Part shown: positions 41,850 through 51,075 of the stretch, piece by piece | Layout of the letters: each line of letters begins with the position of its first letter | Position numbering within the stretch: position 1 is the stretch's first letter | Assembly (NCBI GenBank): GCA_016790075.1 | Contig: JAEUPP010000067.1 | Coordinates: 1-51,075 of the forward strand | Length of the DNA stretch: 51,075 bases | Origin: Rhodanobacteraceae bacterium | GTDB taxonomy: Bacteria; Pseudomonadota; Gammaproteobacteria; Xanthomonadales; Rhodanobacteraceae | Reading direction: 5' to 3' | Translations under genes and position numbers: made by a program | The notes under the pieces: model-generated | What the model was told of the DNA's origin: nothing | The model's input: only the letters and a program-made list of their open reading frames with translations | Database searches by the model: none

Positions 41850-43733
41850 ATGACCGAGAACACCGCTCAGACCCGCAAATTTGAAGCCGAAGTCGCCCAG
41901 GTGCTGCACTTGGTGACGCATTCGCTGTATTCGCACAAGGAGATCTTCCTGCGCGAACTCATCTCCAATGCTTCCGACGCCTGCGACAAGCTACGTTTCG
42001 AGGCGCTTGCCAATCCGGCGCTGACCGAAGGCGACGCGGATCTGCGCATCGATATCCGGTTTGATGCCGATGCCCGCACGTTGACGCTGCGTGACAACGG
42101 CATCGGCATGACGCGCGAGGAAGTTATCGAGAACATAGGCACGATCGCGCGCTCCGGCACCAAGCGGTTTCTCGAATCGCTGTCGGGCGATGCGCGCAAG
42201 GACACGCAGCTTATCGGTCAGTTCGGTGTCGGCTTCTATTCGGCCTTCATCGTGGCCGACAAGGTCACCCTGGTCACGCGCCGAGCGGGCAGCGCTGAGC
42301 ACGAAGGCGTGCGCTGGGAGTCCGACGGCACCGGTGAATACACGATAGACACGACCGAGGCGCCGCGGGGCACCAGCGTGACCCTGCACCTCAAGGAAGA
42401 CGAGACCGAATTCCTGAGTACCTGGAAGCTACGCGACCTGATTTCCAAGTATTCCGACCACATCGCCTTTCCGATCCGCCTGCCGGCGAAGAAGGAGGGG
42501 GATGAGGCCGAAGAATTCGAGACCGTCAACCATGCTGCTGCGCTATGGACGCGGCCCAAGTCCGAACTGAAGGACGACGACTACCAGGGTTTCTACAAGT
42601 CGCTGTCGCACGACTTCAATGACGCCGCGACCTGGACGCACAATCGCGTCGAAGGTTCGCAGAGCTATACGCTGCTGCTGTACTTGCCGTCCAAGCCGCC
42701 GTTCGACGCAATGTTCAGCGGCCGCGAAGAGCGCAAGGGGCTCAAGCTGTACATCCGCCGTGTATTCATCATGGATGCCAGCGAGCAGCTGCTGCCGGCC
42801 TATCTGCGCTTCATGCGCGGTGTTGTCGATTCCGACGATCTGCCGCTGAACGTGAGTCGCGAAATTCTGCAGGACAATCGCCTGGTCGCGCAGATTCGCG
42901 CCGCCTGCGTCAAGCGCACGTTGGATCTGCTCGAAAAGCTGGCCAATGACGACAAGGAAAAATTCCAGGCCTTCATCGATACCTTCGGCAATGTGCTCAA
43001 GGAAGGTATCGCCGAGGACGGGGCCAACCGCGAACGTATCGCCAAGCTGCTGCGCTTTGCTTCAACCGCGTCGGAGGGGCAGGCACGTACCGTATCCCTG
43101 GACGACTACATCGCACGCATGCCGGTGGGACAGGAAGCGCTGTACTACATCAGCGCCGACGGCTATACGGCGGCCAAGGGCAGCCCGCAAATCGAGGCAC
43201 TGCGCGCGCGCAATATCGAAGTGCTGCTGATGTTCGACCGCATCGATGAATGGATGCTGGGTTACCTCAGCGAATACGCCGGCAAGAAGCTGCGCAACGT
43301 GGCCAAGGGCGATATCGATCTCGATGCGCTTCCGGGGGGCGACGACAAGCAGGCGCGCGAGGAAGCGGCCAAGGCGGCCGAGCCCATCGTTGCCAAGCTC
43401 AAGGAGTTGCTGGGTGAGCGTGTTCGCGACGTGCGCGTGAGCCAGCGTCTGACCGATTCGCCGTCTTGCCTGGTGCTCGATGAATTCTCCATGGCTTCGC
43501 ATATGCAGCGCCTGATGCGCGAAGCTGGTCACGACGTTCCGGCCAACAAGCCGGTGCTGGAGATCAATCCGCAGCACACACTCGTACGCCGTATCGAAAC
43601 CGAAGCGGATACCGCACGGGCCGGCGAATACAGCTTGCTGCTGTTTGAGCAGGCGCAGCTCATGGACGGCGCCCAGCTCGAAGATCCGGCTGGTTTCGTA
43701 CGCCGTGTCAACGCGCTGCTGGCAGCTGCCTGA
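41850..43733 (+). CDS. htpG: Molecular chaperone HtpG (Hsp90)
   Basis: A 627-residue complete bacterial Hsp90. The N-terminal GHKL ATPase has LRELISNASDACDKLR, DNGIGMTREEVIENIGTIARSGT, GQFGVGFYSAFIVADKV and GTSVTLHL. The middle domain holds DDYQGFYKSLSHD, LLLYLPSKPPFDAM and the client-binding SDDLPLNVSREILQDNRL. The C-terminal dimerisation domain ends at DPAGFVRRVNALLAAA. It remodels client proteins with DnaK under heat and other stress. It begins a same-strand run with a GT41 gene 31 bases downstream, then hslR and a second GT41 gene. Confidence 0.99.
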   Translation: MTENTAQTRKFEAEVAQVLHLVTHSLYSHKEIFLRELISNASDACDKLRFEALANPALTEGDADLRIDIRFDADARTLTLRDNGIGMTREEVIENIGTIARSGTKRFLESLSGDARKDTQLIGQFGVGFYSAFIVADKVTLVTRRAGSAEHEGVRWESDGTGEYTIDTTEAPRGTSVTLHLKEDETEFLSTWKLRDLISKYSDHIAFPIRLPAKKEGDEAEEFETVNHAAALWTRPKSELKDDDYQGFYKSLSHDFNDAATWTHNRVEGSQSYTLLLYLPSKPPFDAMFSGREERKGLKLYIRRVFIMDASEQLLPAYLRFMRGVVDSDDLPLNVSREILQDNRLVAQIRAACVKRTLDLLEKLANDDKEKFQAFIDTFGNVLKEGIAEDGANRERIAKLLRFASTASEGQARTVSLDDYIARMPVGQEALYYISADGYTAAKGSPQIEALRARNIEVLLMFDRIDEWMLGYLSEYAGKKLRNVAKGDIDLDALPGGDDKQAREEAAKAAEPIVAKLKELLGERVRDVRVSQRLTDSPSCLVLDEFSMASHMQRLMREAGHDVPANKPVLEINPQHTLVRRIETEADTARAGEYSLLLFEQAQLMDGAQLEDPAGFVRRVNALLAAA

Positions 43734-43764
43734 TGCGTGATCAGCCGCGCGGCGTTCCTATCCC

Positions 43765-45888
43765 ATGAGCGGTACGCGCGCGGCGTTTGACAAGGCCTGG
43801 AACGAGGCTCAGCGGGCGCTGGCCTGCGGTGATGCGCGGGCCGCGCTCGCCCCGCTGCGGCAATGCCTGGAATGGCAGCCGCAGCAGCCGGGGCTGTGGC
43901 TGCAAACGGCGGTCGCGGCCTTTCGCGGCGGACAGCCTGCGCTGGCCTTGCAACTGCTGCAGAGCGCGGTGCAACGCTGGCCCGCGGACCTGCCGCTGCG
44001 CTTCCATCTGGCCTATTTGCAGGAGCTGGGTGGCGATAACGCTGCGGCGAAAGCGAACTACGAGCAGGTGCTCGCGCTTGATCCACAGCACGGCGATGCA
44101 TTGCAGAATCTGGCCGGTGTGCATGCCCGCAGCGGCGACAGCACAGCCGCGCTGCGGCTGTTGCAGCGCCTGCTGGTGCTGCGTCCCCAGGACCTGGAAC
44201 TGCGCGTCAGAGCGGCCGAACTGGCAGTGCAGTGCGGTGACATGGCAGAGGCGCAGACACTGGCCCAGGCGGTGGTCGACGCGTCACCCGCACATGCCGC
44301 CGCGCTACGTGTGCTGGCCCGCGCAGCGCGCCAGCGATCTGATATCGATGTGGCCCTGCCGGTCCTGCAGCGCGCGGTTGCGCTCACGCCGGAACGTGCC
44401 GGTCTGGTCGCCGATCTGGGCCAGGCACAGATCGAGTCCGGTGACTTTGCCGCCGGGGTCGAGACCTTGCACCGGGCAGCATTACTGCCGGACCCGCAAC
44501 AGCGCACGATAGCCTGGCTGGGTGCGCTTGCGCTGCCGGCACTGATGGACAGTGACGAAGCGATCGCTGCCTCGCGGGAGCGTTTCGGCGTGCAGCTGGA
44601 ACGCATCCACGCCGAGTTACGCCTGGATACGGCGAGTGAGGTCGAGTCCGCCTATGCCGCGATCTGCCGCGTTCTGCCGTTTCCTTTGCACTACCAGCCT
44701 GTCGATAACCTCGCGCTGGGCACGCGCTTTGGTGAACTGGTACAGCGCATCCTGCGGGCTGCGGGTGGGCCGCTGGCGCAGCCACCGGCTGCGCGCCGCG
44801 AGCAGGCCCGGGTTCGCGTCGCTTTTGTCAGTGCCGAACTGCGTGAGCACACGATCACGCGCTACTACGGACGCTGGCTGACCGAGCTTGATCCGCAGCG
44901 CTTTGAACGCTGGGCCTTCCACTGCGGCAATCGGCATGATCGCACCACGGCCGAGCTAGCCGCCCGAGTCGACGGATATCGCCATCTGCCGCTGGCGCCG
45001 CTGGCCGTGGCGGCCGCCATACGCCAGATCCAGCCCGATGTTGTCGTGCTGCTGGATGTCGGCATGGATCCGGCCATGCATGCCCTGGCCGCCCTGCCGC
45101 TGGCGCCGCGCCAGTACCTGGCGTACGGCCACCCGGTCAGCAGCGGCCTGGCCGGCTTCGACGGGTTTCTGAGCGCGGCGGCCTTGGAAACGGCGCTGGC
45201 CGATGCGCATTATCGCGAACCCTTGATTCGCCTGCCGGGCCTCGGTGCGCTACCCCAGCGCCCCGCGATTCAAGTGCCGCAGCGCACGCGTGGCATGGAA
45301 GGCACGCCGCAACTGCTGTGTCTGCAAAGCCTGACCAAGCTGATTCCGCGTTTCGATACCACGCTGGCGCGGCTTGCCAAGGAATCGGGCGCGCGCATCG
45401 GTTTTTTTACCGGGCCAGCTGGCGTCCAGGCGCTAGAACGCCGTTTCCTGGCGCGCATTGCCGCCGCGTTCACCGCGCAGGGCCTCGACCCCGCACGCCA
45501 CCTGGAATTACGGCCACGCACCGCTTATGCCGACTATCTCGCGCAAATCGCCCAAGCCGACCTCATCCTCGACACGCCCTGGTTCTGTGGCGGGGCAACC
45601 AGCCTCGACACCTGCCATGTCGGTACGCCGGTAGTGACCTGGGAAGGCGATTTTCTGCGCTCACGCCAGACTGCGGGCATGCTGCGCCTGCTGGATCTGA
45701 CCGACAGTATCGCGACGGACGAGGATGGCTACATCGCCGCTGCACTACGCCTGATCGAGGATGCTGCGGCGAACGAGGCCATGCGCCTGCAGTTGCGCGC
45801 GCGTGCGCCGAAACTGTTCGAGGCCGGCGATGGACTTGACGCGCTGGCGGCTGTGCTCGAAAACGGCCGCGTTGACAGTCGGAACTGA
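43765..45888 (+). CDS. TPR-GT41 glycosyltransferase (HMW1C/SPINDLY-like), copy A
   Basis: A 707-residue cytoplasmic protein without signal peptide. Residues 8-245 carry about six TPR units (for example LPLRFHLAYLQELGGDNAAAKANYEQVLALDP). The C-terminal half (about 345-705) is a two-lobed GT-B enzyme of the O-GlcNAc-transferase clan (GT41). Landmarks: RVAFVSAELREHTITRYYGRW (His362), the segment LDVGMDPAMHALAALPLAPRQYLAYGHPVSSG (GHP at 455-457), which is closer to HMW1C N-glycosyltransferases than to eukaryotic OGT, LTKLIPRFD (Lys525, the expected donor-phosphate lysine), and FCGGATSLDTCHVGTPVVT (Asp615). The HTT loop of OGT is here GAT. It would transfer a sugar from a UDP donor to cytoplasmic proteins. 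Lies between htpG and hslR, 4 bases before the latter. Confidence 0.85.
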   Translation: MSGTRAAFDKAWNEAQRALACGDARAALAPLRQCLEWQPQQPGLWLQTAVAAFRGGQPALALQLLQSAVQRWPADLPLRFHLAYLQELGGDNAAAKANYEQVLALDPQHGDALQNLAGVHARSGDSTAALRLLQRLLVLRPQDLELRVRAAELAVQCGDMAEAQTLAQAVVDASPAHAAALRVLARAARQRSDIDVALPVLQRAVALTPERAGLVADLGQAQIESGDFAAGVETLHRAALLPDPQQRTIAWLGALALPALMDSDEAIAASRERFGVQLERIHAELRLDTASEVESAYAAICRVLPFPLHYQPVDNLALGTRFGELVQRILRAAGGPLAQPPAARREQARVRVAFVSAELREHTITRYYGRWLTELDPQRFERWAFHCGNRHDRTTAELAARVDGYRHLPLAPLAVAAAIRQIQPDVVVLLDVGMDPAMHALAALPLAPRQYLAYGHPVSSGLAGFDGFLSAAALETALADAHYREPLIRLPGLGALPQRPAIQVPQRTRGMEGTPQLLCLQSLTKLIPRFDTTLARLAKESGARIGFFTGPAGVQALERRFLARIAAAFTAQGLDPARHLELRPRTAYADYLAQIAQADLILDTPWFCGGATSLDTCHVGTPVVTWEGDFLRSRQTAGMLRLLDLTDSIATDEDGYIAAALRLIEDAAANEAMRLQLRARAPKLFEAGDGLDALAAVLENGRVDSRN

Positions 45889-45892
45889 AGCA

Positions 45893-46291
45893 ATGGAAGT
45901 AACCGGTGAATCGATACGTCTTGATGTCTGGCTCTGGGCGGCGCGCTTTTTCAAGACCCGCAGCCTGGCCAAGAGTGTGATCGAAGCGGGACGTGTCGAA
46001 CTGAACGGCAGCACGGCCAAGCCCAGCCGCGCCGTGCGCATCAACGACAGGCTGCGCATCGTGCGCGGCGAGGATCGTTACGAAATCATCGTACTTGGCC
46101 TCAGTGATGAACGCGGTCCCGCACCGGTAGCTCAGGCCTTGTATTGCGAAACCGAGGACAGCCGCAGCGCGCGCCTGGCTGCGGCCGAACAGCGCCGGCT
46201 TGAATCGAGCGGTTATGCCAAGCCCGCGACCAAGCCGGACAAGCGTGCCCGCCGCCTGATCCGCGCGCTGGGCGACATCGACGCGCTCTGA
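45893..46291 (+). CDS. hslR: Heat-shock protein 15, ribosome-associated S4 protein
   Basis: A 132-residue Hsp15. I chose ATG 45893 since it gives the family's N-terminus (RLDVWLWAARFFKTRSLAKSVIEAGRVELNGSTAKPSRAVRINDRLRI, an S4 RNA-binding domain) and lies four bases after the previous stop. The basic C-terminal tail (KPATKPDKRARRLIRALGDID) is typical. In E. coli the protein binds free 50S subunits carrying nascent peptidyl-tRNA after heat stress and helps recycle them. Sandwiched between the two GT41 genes in one apparent operon. Confidence 0.93.
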   Translation: MEVTGESIRLDVWLWAARFFKTRSLAKSVIEAGRVELNGSTAKPSRAVRINDRLRIVRGEDRYEIIVLGLSDERGPAPVAQALYCETEDSRSARLAAAEQRRLESSGYAKPATKPDKRARRLIRALGDIDAL

Positions 46292-46316
46292 TGCTACTGG
46301 CTGCCACGGAACTGCC

Positions 46317-48518
46317 ATGCCGCAAGCACCCGATCGCCAGATCCTCGAACTGTTCGCAAAAGCACAGGGCTATCATCGCGCTGGGCAACTAGGTCTGGCC
46401 GAGAGCCACTATCTGCGCCTGACCAAGCTTGAACCGCACAATGGCGAGGCCTGGCATCTGCTCGGCGTCGTTGCGTATCAGATGGGAAAAGTGGATAAGG
46501 CGATATCTCACTATCGCCGCGCGGTACAGCTGAGGCCGCGTGCAGCCGATCTGCGCAACAACCTTGCGCTCGCCTTGCGCGCCAAGGGCGATCACGCAGG
46601 TGCGGCAGAGCAGTTTGCACAGGCTCTGCAGGCGCGTCCGGAATACGCCGCGGCCGCCTATAACCTCGGCCTGCTGCTGGAGCAGGATGGCGATACGGCG
46701 GCGGCGGAGCGCGCCTACCGCCAGGCCCTGGCCGGCGATGCCGATGCGGTGCATGCGCTGACCAACCTCGGCAATCTGCTGCGTGCACAAGGGCGTCTGT
46801 CCGAGGCCGAGCGCCATCTGGTGCGGGCGCAGTCGCTGGCACGCAACGATGCCGCGGCACAGGGCAACCTCGCTCTGCTGCGTATCGACCAGGCGCGCCA
46901 TGCCGCCGCGTGTGAACTCGCCCGGACTGCCACACGGCTGCAGCCGGGCGAGGCGAAATGGTGGGAAGCCCTGGGCACAGCACTGCGTCTGGCCCAGGAT
47001 GCGGACGCTGCCGTGGAACCGCTGCAGACCGCGGCGCGCCTTGCGCCGGCGGATGCGGCCATAGCGCTGCAGCTTGCGCTGGCCCTGGCCGACAGCGGCG
47101 ATTTCGAGGCCGCACGCGCCGCTTATGCGCGCGCCCTGTCGCTGGCACCGGGCTGGCCCCGTGCCCGCTGGCAACAGGCGCTTGCCGTGCCCTGCCTGCC
47201 TGCCGACGCGGCAGCAGTCGCTACGGCGCTTGCAGCCTTTGACGCCGGGGTCCAAGTCTTGCAGGTGGACCCGGGCACGGCGGAAGCCGCATTCGACTGT
47301 GCCCAGTCGGTCGGAATCTTTGCACTGCACTACCTCCCCGGAGACCACAGCACGCGGCAGCAGCGTTTCGGTGATCTGATCGGTGCCGTTGCCGCACGCG
47401 CGCGGCCGCAGTGGACTGCGCCGCTGCCCCGGCGCTTGCTCGTGCCGGGCCAGCGGCTGCGCGTCGGCTTTGTCAGTGCGTACCTGCATGAGCACGTGGT
47501 CGAACGCTATTTCGGTGGCTGGATCAGCGGCCTTGAAGCGGCGCGTTTCGAACGTTTTGTCTGGTATACCGGAGCGGCCGCGGACGCGCGCACGGCTGCG
47601 CTGCGTGACAACGTGGAGCACTACGCCGAACCTGGCGGCTCGTTCGACGATCTGGCGACAGCGTTGCGCAGCAGCGAACTCGATGTACTGATCTACCTGG
47701 ATGTAGGCCTTGATCCGCGCCAGCAGGCTCTGGCAGCGCTGCGCCTCGCCCCTGTGCAATGTGCCGCCTACGGGCATCCGGTCAGCACCGGGCTTGCGAC
47801 CATCGATTACTACCTGTCTGGCGATGCGCTCGAACCGGATGATGCCGAGCAGCACTATCGTGAACGGCTGGTGCGGTTGCCGGGTCTGGGCTGTGTACCT
47901 CGTGCCCCCGTGCCGCCAGCTCGCCACGCGCCTTCAGCAGCCCGTGGCCGGCCGCGCCTGCTCTGCCTGCAGAATCTGATCAAGCTGCCTCCGGCTTTCG
48001 ACGCAGTGCTGGCACGTGTGCTGGCGGCGAGTGGCGCCGAGCTGGTACTGCTGGATCGCAGCGCGGGGATCAGCCGGCGTTTTCTCGAACGTTTCTCGCC
48101 TGCGCTACAGCAGCACGGGCTAGCTCCGGAGCATTGCCTGCGTATCGAGGGAGCGCGGCCGTATGCGGACTATCTTGTGCTGGTGCAGCAGGCCGATCTC
48201 GTGCTCGATTCTCCGGGTTTCAGCGGCGGCGGCACCAGTCTCGACGCACTCGGTGTAGGCACCCCGGTATTGACCCTGGACGGACGCTACGCGCGCGGCC
48301 GGCAGACGGCCGCGATGCTGCGACTGCTGGATCTGCCGCAATTGATCGCTGCTGACGACGACGACTATGTCGCCAGGGCGGTTGCACTGCTTGCTGATCA
48401 GGCACAGTGCGAGTCGCTGCGCTCATTGCTGCGCGAACGTGGCGCAACGCTGTTTGAGAACACGCAGGTGCTGCCGGCGCTCGAAGCCTTCCTGCTGGAT
48501 GCGGTCGCAGCGGGCTGA
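46317..48518 (+). CDS. TPR-GT41 glycosyltransferase (HMW1C/SPINDLY-like), copy B
   Basis: A 733-residue paralogue of copy A with the same plan and no signal peptide. About seven canonical TPRs fill residues 10-285 (AWHLLGVVAYQMGKVDKAISHYRRAVQLRP is typical, cleaner than in copy A). The GT41 part (about 378-730) has LRVGFVSAYLHEHVVERYFGGW (His393), LDVGLDPRQQALAALRLAPVQCAAYGHPVSTG (GHP at 486-488), YYLSGDALEPDDAEQHYRERLVRLPGLG, which is characteristic of bacterial SPINDLY-type enzymes, LIKLPPAFD (Lys556) and GFSGGGTSLDALGVGTPVLT (Asp643). OGT's HTT loop is replaced by GGT. Ends 22 bases from the convergent mutS. The two copies probably differ in target proteins through their TPRs. Confidence 0.87.
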   Translation: MPQAPDRQILELFAKAQGYHRAGQLGLAESHYLRLTKLEPHNGEAWHLLGVVAYQMGKVDKAISHYRRAVQLRPRAADLRNNLALALRAKGDHAGAAEQFAQALQARPEYAAAAYNLGLLLEQDGDTAAAERAYRQALAGDADAVHALTNLGNLLRAQGRLSEAERHLVRAQSLARNDAAAQGNLALLRIDQARHAAACELARTATRLQPGEAKWWEALGTALRLAQDADAAVEPLQTAARLAPADAAIALQLALALADSGDFEAARAAYARALSLAPGWPRARWQQALAVPCLPADAAAVATALAAFDAGVQVLQVDPGTAEAAFDCAQSVGIFALHYLPGDHSTRQQRFGDLIGAVAARARPQWTAPLPRRLLVPGQRLRVGFVSAYLHEHVVERYFGGWISGLEAARFERFVWYTGAAADARTAALRDNVEHYAEPGGSFDDLATALRSSELDVLIYLDVGLDPRQQALAALRLAPVQCAAYGHPVSTGLATIDYYLSGDALEPDDAEQHYRERLVRLPGLGCVPRAPVPPARHAPSAARGRPRLLCLQNLIKLPPAFDAVLARVLAASGAELVLLDRSAGISRRFLERFSPALQQHGLAPEHCLRIEGARPYADYLVLVQQADLVLDSPGFSGGGTSLDALGVGTPVLTLDGRYARGRQTAAMLRLLDLPQLIAADDDDYVARAVALLADQAQCESLRSLLRERGATLFENTQVLPALEAFLLDAVAAG

Positions 48519-48540
48519 ACCAGGGACGGGCCGCGTCGGC

Positions 48541-51075
48541 TCAAAGCAGGGCACGCAACCGATACAGCGCTTCCAGAGCAGCCTTGGGCGTGAGCTCGTC
48601 CGGGTCGATTTCACGCAAAGCGCGTTCGGCCGCTGATGTGGTCGCAAACAACCCCATCTGTTGCGGTGCGTCCAGCGCCGCGCGCGTCGTGGCTACACCA
48701 CTCGCTGCCGGCTGCTGTTCCAGCGCGGCGAGATAGCGCCGCGCGTTCGCGATCACACCTCTGGGCAGTCCGGCCAGCGCCGCGACCTGCAGACCGAAGC
48801 TGCGGTTGGCCGGGCCGTCCTTGACCGCGTGCATGAACACGAGGCTGTCGCCGTATTCGACCGCGTCGAGATGCACGTTCGCAATGCCGCCGTATTGCGC
48901 GCTGAGCTCGGTCAGCTCGAAGTAATGCGTGGCGAACAAGGTGTAGGCGCGGTTGTGTTCGGCGAGCTGCACCGCGCAGGCCTTGGCCAGCGCGAGGCCG
49001 TCGTAGGTCGACGTGCCGCGCCCAACTTCGTCCATCAGCACCAGACTCTGCGCAGTGGCATTGTGGAGAATGTTTGCCGTTTCGGCCATTTCGACCATGA
49101 ACGTCGATTGCCCGCGCGAAAGGTCGTCACCCGCGCCTATGCGCGTGAAGATGCGATCGACGGGGCCGATCACGGCCGAATCGGCCGGCACATAGCTGCC
49201 GATATGCGCCAGCAGCACGATCAGCGCGGCCTGCCGCATATAAGTCGACTTGCCGCCCATGTTAGGGCCGGTGATCACAAGCATGCGGCGCGCGTCGTCG
49301 AGCACGAGATCGTTGGGTTCGAAGGGGTCGTCGCGTACCTGTTCGACGACCGGGTGCCGGCCGCGGCGGATGGTGATGCCGCTGTAGTCGCTGAGCTGAG
49401 GCGCGGCCCAGTTCAGCGCATCGGCGCGATCGGCCAGCGTGGCTAGCACATCGAGTTCAGCCATCGCGGCGGCGGCCTGCTTGAGCGCCTGCAATCGGGC
49501 GTTCAGCGCGTCGAGCACGCCTTCGTACAGGGCGCGTTCGCGCATCAGCGCGCGTTCGCGCGCCGACAGAACCTTGTCTTCAAACGACTTGAGTTCCTCG
49601 GTGATATAACGCTCCGCACCCTTGATGGTCTGCCGCCGGGTGTAGTGCGTGGGCGCGCGCTCCGCATGCGCATGGGTGATTTCGATGTAATAACCGTGCA
49701 CGCGGTTGTAGCCGACCTTCAGGCTGGGAATGCCGCTGGCTTCGCGCTCCCGTTGTTCGAGGTCGAGCAGGAACTGATCGGCATTGGTCGACAAGGTGCG
49801 CAGCTCATCGAGCTCCGCATCGAAGCCCTGGCGCAGCACGCCGCCGTCGCGCAGCAGCACGGGGGGCTGGTCGACAATGGCGCCGGCGAGATAGTGCGCA
49901 GTCTGCGCATGTTCGCCAAGCTGGTTAAGTAAATTATCCACTAGTGGACTATCACTGCCCGACAGCGCCTCGCGCAGCTTCGGAGCCAGCAGCAGGCCGT
50001 CGCGCAAGGTGGACAGATCACGCGGCCGTGCCGAGCGCAGCGCAACACGAGCCAGTATGCGTTCCAGGTCGCCGACGCCGCGCAGTATCTCGCGCAAGCT
50101 CTCGCCGCGGTGCTGTTCGATCAATGCGGCTATCGCCTGGTAGCGATGGCGCAGCGGTTCCTGCGCGCGCAGTGGGCGGTGCAGCCAACGCTTGAGCAGG
50201 CGCGCGCCCATGGGCGTGACGCTGTGGTCGAGCACGCCCAGCAAGGTGTGCTCGTTGCGCCCGCTCGCATGCGTATCGAGTTCGAGATTGCGCCGTGTGG
50301 CCGCGTCCAGCGCAATGGTCTCGGCGGCGTTCTCGACTGCAAGCCCGGACAGATGCGGCAAGGCGCTTTTCTGGGTTTCCTCGACATAGCCAAGCAGCGC
50401 CCCTGCCGCGGCGATCGCCAGCGACAGCCCTTCACAGCCGAAGCCCGAAAGATCACGTGTGCCGAAGAAACGGCAGAGCTGGCGTGTCGCGGTGTCGACG
50501 TCGAAATGCCAGGGCGCGCGCTTGCGCAGGCCGGGCAGTTCGGTAACCAGACGCGGCCAGGCGACATCCTCACCAACCAGTGTTTCGGCGGGCTGCAGCC
50601 GGGCCAGTTCAGATGCCAACCCTTCTGCCGTCGCCGTTTCGCTGAGCAGGAAACGGCCGCTGCTAAGGTCAACCCAGGCCAGTCCATAGCCGCTCTTGCC
50701 CGCGGCGATACTGAGCAGAAAATTGTCGCGGCGCTCCTCCAGCAGCGCCTCGTCGGTGACCGTGCCTGGCGTGATCACGCGCACGACCTTGCGCTCGACC
50801 AGACCTTTGGCCAACGCCGGATCACCGATCTGCTCGCAGATCGCGGCCGACTCGCCGAGCTTGACCAGCCGCGCAAGATAACCTTCAGCCGCGTGGTAGG
50901 GCACGCCGGCCATCGGTATGGGCTGGCCGCCGGAATGGCCACGCTGGGTCAGCGTGATATCGAGCAGCCGCGCCGCCTTGCGCGCATCGTCGTAGAACAG
51001 CTCATAGAAATCGCCCATGCGGAAAAACACGAGCGTGTCCGGATAATCGGACTTGGCGGCGAAGTACTGCCGCAT
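48541..51075 (-). CDS. mutS: DNA mismatch repair protein MutS (N-terminus beyond window)
   Basis: 844 residues are visible; the window edge falls at an internal Met. By comparison with E. coli MutS, where FYE aligns to Phe36-Glu38 and here to residues 23-25, about 13 residues are missing. MutS finds mismatches and recruits MutL. Visible parts: the mismatch-reading [15 protein letters not shown], connector, core and lever domains, clamp ([19 protein letters not shown]), and the ABC ATPase with Walker [16 protein letters not shown] near 600, Walker B/signature [18 protein letters not shown] near 680 and [11 protein letters not shown]. The C-terminal dimer helix ([18 protein letters not shown]) is present. 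Apart from the edge, the gene looks intact and functional. Convergent with copy B of the GT41 genes. Confidence 0.98.
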   Translation of the reverse strand: MRQYFAAKSDYPDTLVFFRMGDFYELFYDDARKAARLLDITLTQRGHSGGQPIPMAGVPYHAAEGYLARLVKLGESAAICEQIGDPALAKGLVERKVVRVITPGTVTDEALLEERRDNFLLSIAAGKSGYGLAWVDLSSGRFLLSETATAEGLASELARLQPAETLVGEDVAWPRLVTELPGLRKRAPWHFDVDTATRQLCRFFGTRDLSGFGCEGLSLAIAAAGALLGYVEETQKSALPHLSGLAVENAAETIALDAATRRNLELDTHASGRNEHTLLGVLDHSVTPMGARLLKRWLHRPLRAQEPLRHRYQAIAALIEQHRGESLREILRGVGDLERILARVALRSARPRDLSTLRDGLLLAPKLREALSGSDSPLVDNLLNQLGEHAQTAHYLAGAIVDQPPVLLRDGGVLRQGFDAELDELRTLSTNADQFLLDLEQREREASGIPSLKVGYNRVHGYYIEITHAHAERAPTHYTRRQTIKGAERYITEELKSFEDKVLSARERALMRERALYEGVLDALNARLQALKQAAAAMAELDVLATLADRADALNWAAPQLSDYSGITIRRGRHPVVEQVRDDPFEPNDLVLDDARRMLVITGPNMGGKSTYMRQAALIVLLAHIGSYVPADSAVIGPVDRIFTRIGAGDDLSRGQSTFMVEMAETANILHNATAQSLVLMDEVGRGTSTYDGLALAKACAVQLAEHNRAYTLFATHYFELTELSAQYGGIANVHLDAVEYGDSLVFMHAVKDGPANRSFGLQVAALAGLPRGVIANARRYLAALEQQPAASGVATTRAALDAPQQMGLFATTSAAERALREIDPDELTPKAALEALYRLRALL

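Noticed and set aside
1-51075. CRISPR array, tRNA or rRNA genes, insertion sequences, toxin-antitoxin or restriction systems
   Set aside because: No regularly spaced repeats, no tRNA-like cloverleaf ends, no transposase with terminal repeats and no recognised defence domains were found by reading both strands.

Overview
This 51 kb window looks like chromosomal DNA of a high-GC gammaproteobacterium. The best guess is Lysobacterales (Xanthomonadales), perhaps Rhodanobacteraceae. This rests on the block ypjD / ffh-rpsP-rimM-trmD-rplS with mfd, htpG, hslR and mutS nearby, the strong G/C third-position bias, and a crowd of lineage-type exported proteins of unknown function. The assignment is inference from gene content; no 16S rRNA or tRNA gene was seen. 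Starts were often moved inward to a Shine-Dalgarno-supported ATG or GTG that opens a signal peptide.

Left part (about 1-31,500) is accessory and exoprotein-rich. It holds exported proteins of unknown function (197-1102, 1361-2494, 8800-10257, 11829-13295, 17843-18235) and a GT-C type membrane glycosyltransferase (2812-4635). It also has an exported protein ending in a self-cleaving S74 chaperone domain (4718-6376), a formylglycine-type sulfatase (6666-8639) and an orphan ParA-like ATPase (10545-11258). An isochorismatase-family hydrolase overlaps a GlxA-type AraC regulator (13336-14894). Further along are a polysaccharide deacetylase, a methyltransferase, an SRPBCC protein and a divergent XRE-cupin regulator / M24 peptidase pair with direct repeats over the promoter (19047-21152). 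Then come an exported transglutaminase-like protein with a small exported partner, a soluble GAF-GAF histidine kinase with a NarL-type regulator (23377-25706), a double NTF2-like protein, an exported M28 peptidase, a ferric-reductase-like membrane protein and an RCC1-propeller/SUKH-like fusion (29214-31484).

Right part (about 31,800-51,075) is mostly conserved housekeeping. It carries a DUF985 cupin, mfd, a Pat-type GNAT, a PilZ protein, ypjD divergent from ffh, then rpsP-rimM-trmD-rplS closed by a very strong terminator. After a palindromic repeat comes a tight same-strand run: htpG, a TPR-GT41 glycosyltransferase, hslR (Hsp15), and a second TPR-GT41 glycosyltransferase. This run faces mutS, which leaves the window incomplete.

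The most interesting arrangement is that last run. Two heat-shock genes alternate with two paralogous HMW1C/SPINDLY-like cytoplasmic glycosyltransferases, behind a promoter that resembles both sigma-70 and sigma-32 sites. Other points worth following are the exported RCC1-SUKH fusion, the S74 domain on a non-phage exported protein, and a dispersed palindromic element (full copy 41612-41683, half copy 31635-31654). I saw no CRISPR array, prophage module, insertion sequence or recognised defence system.
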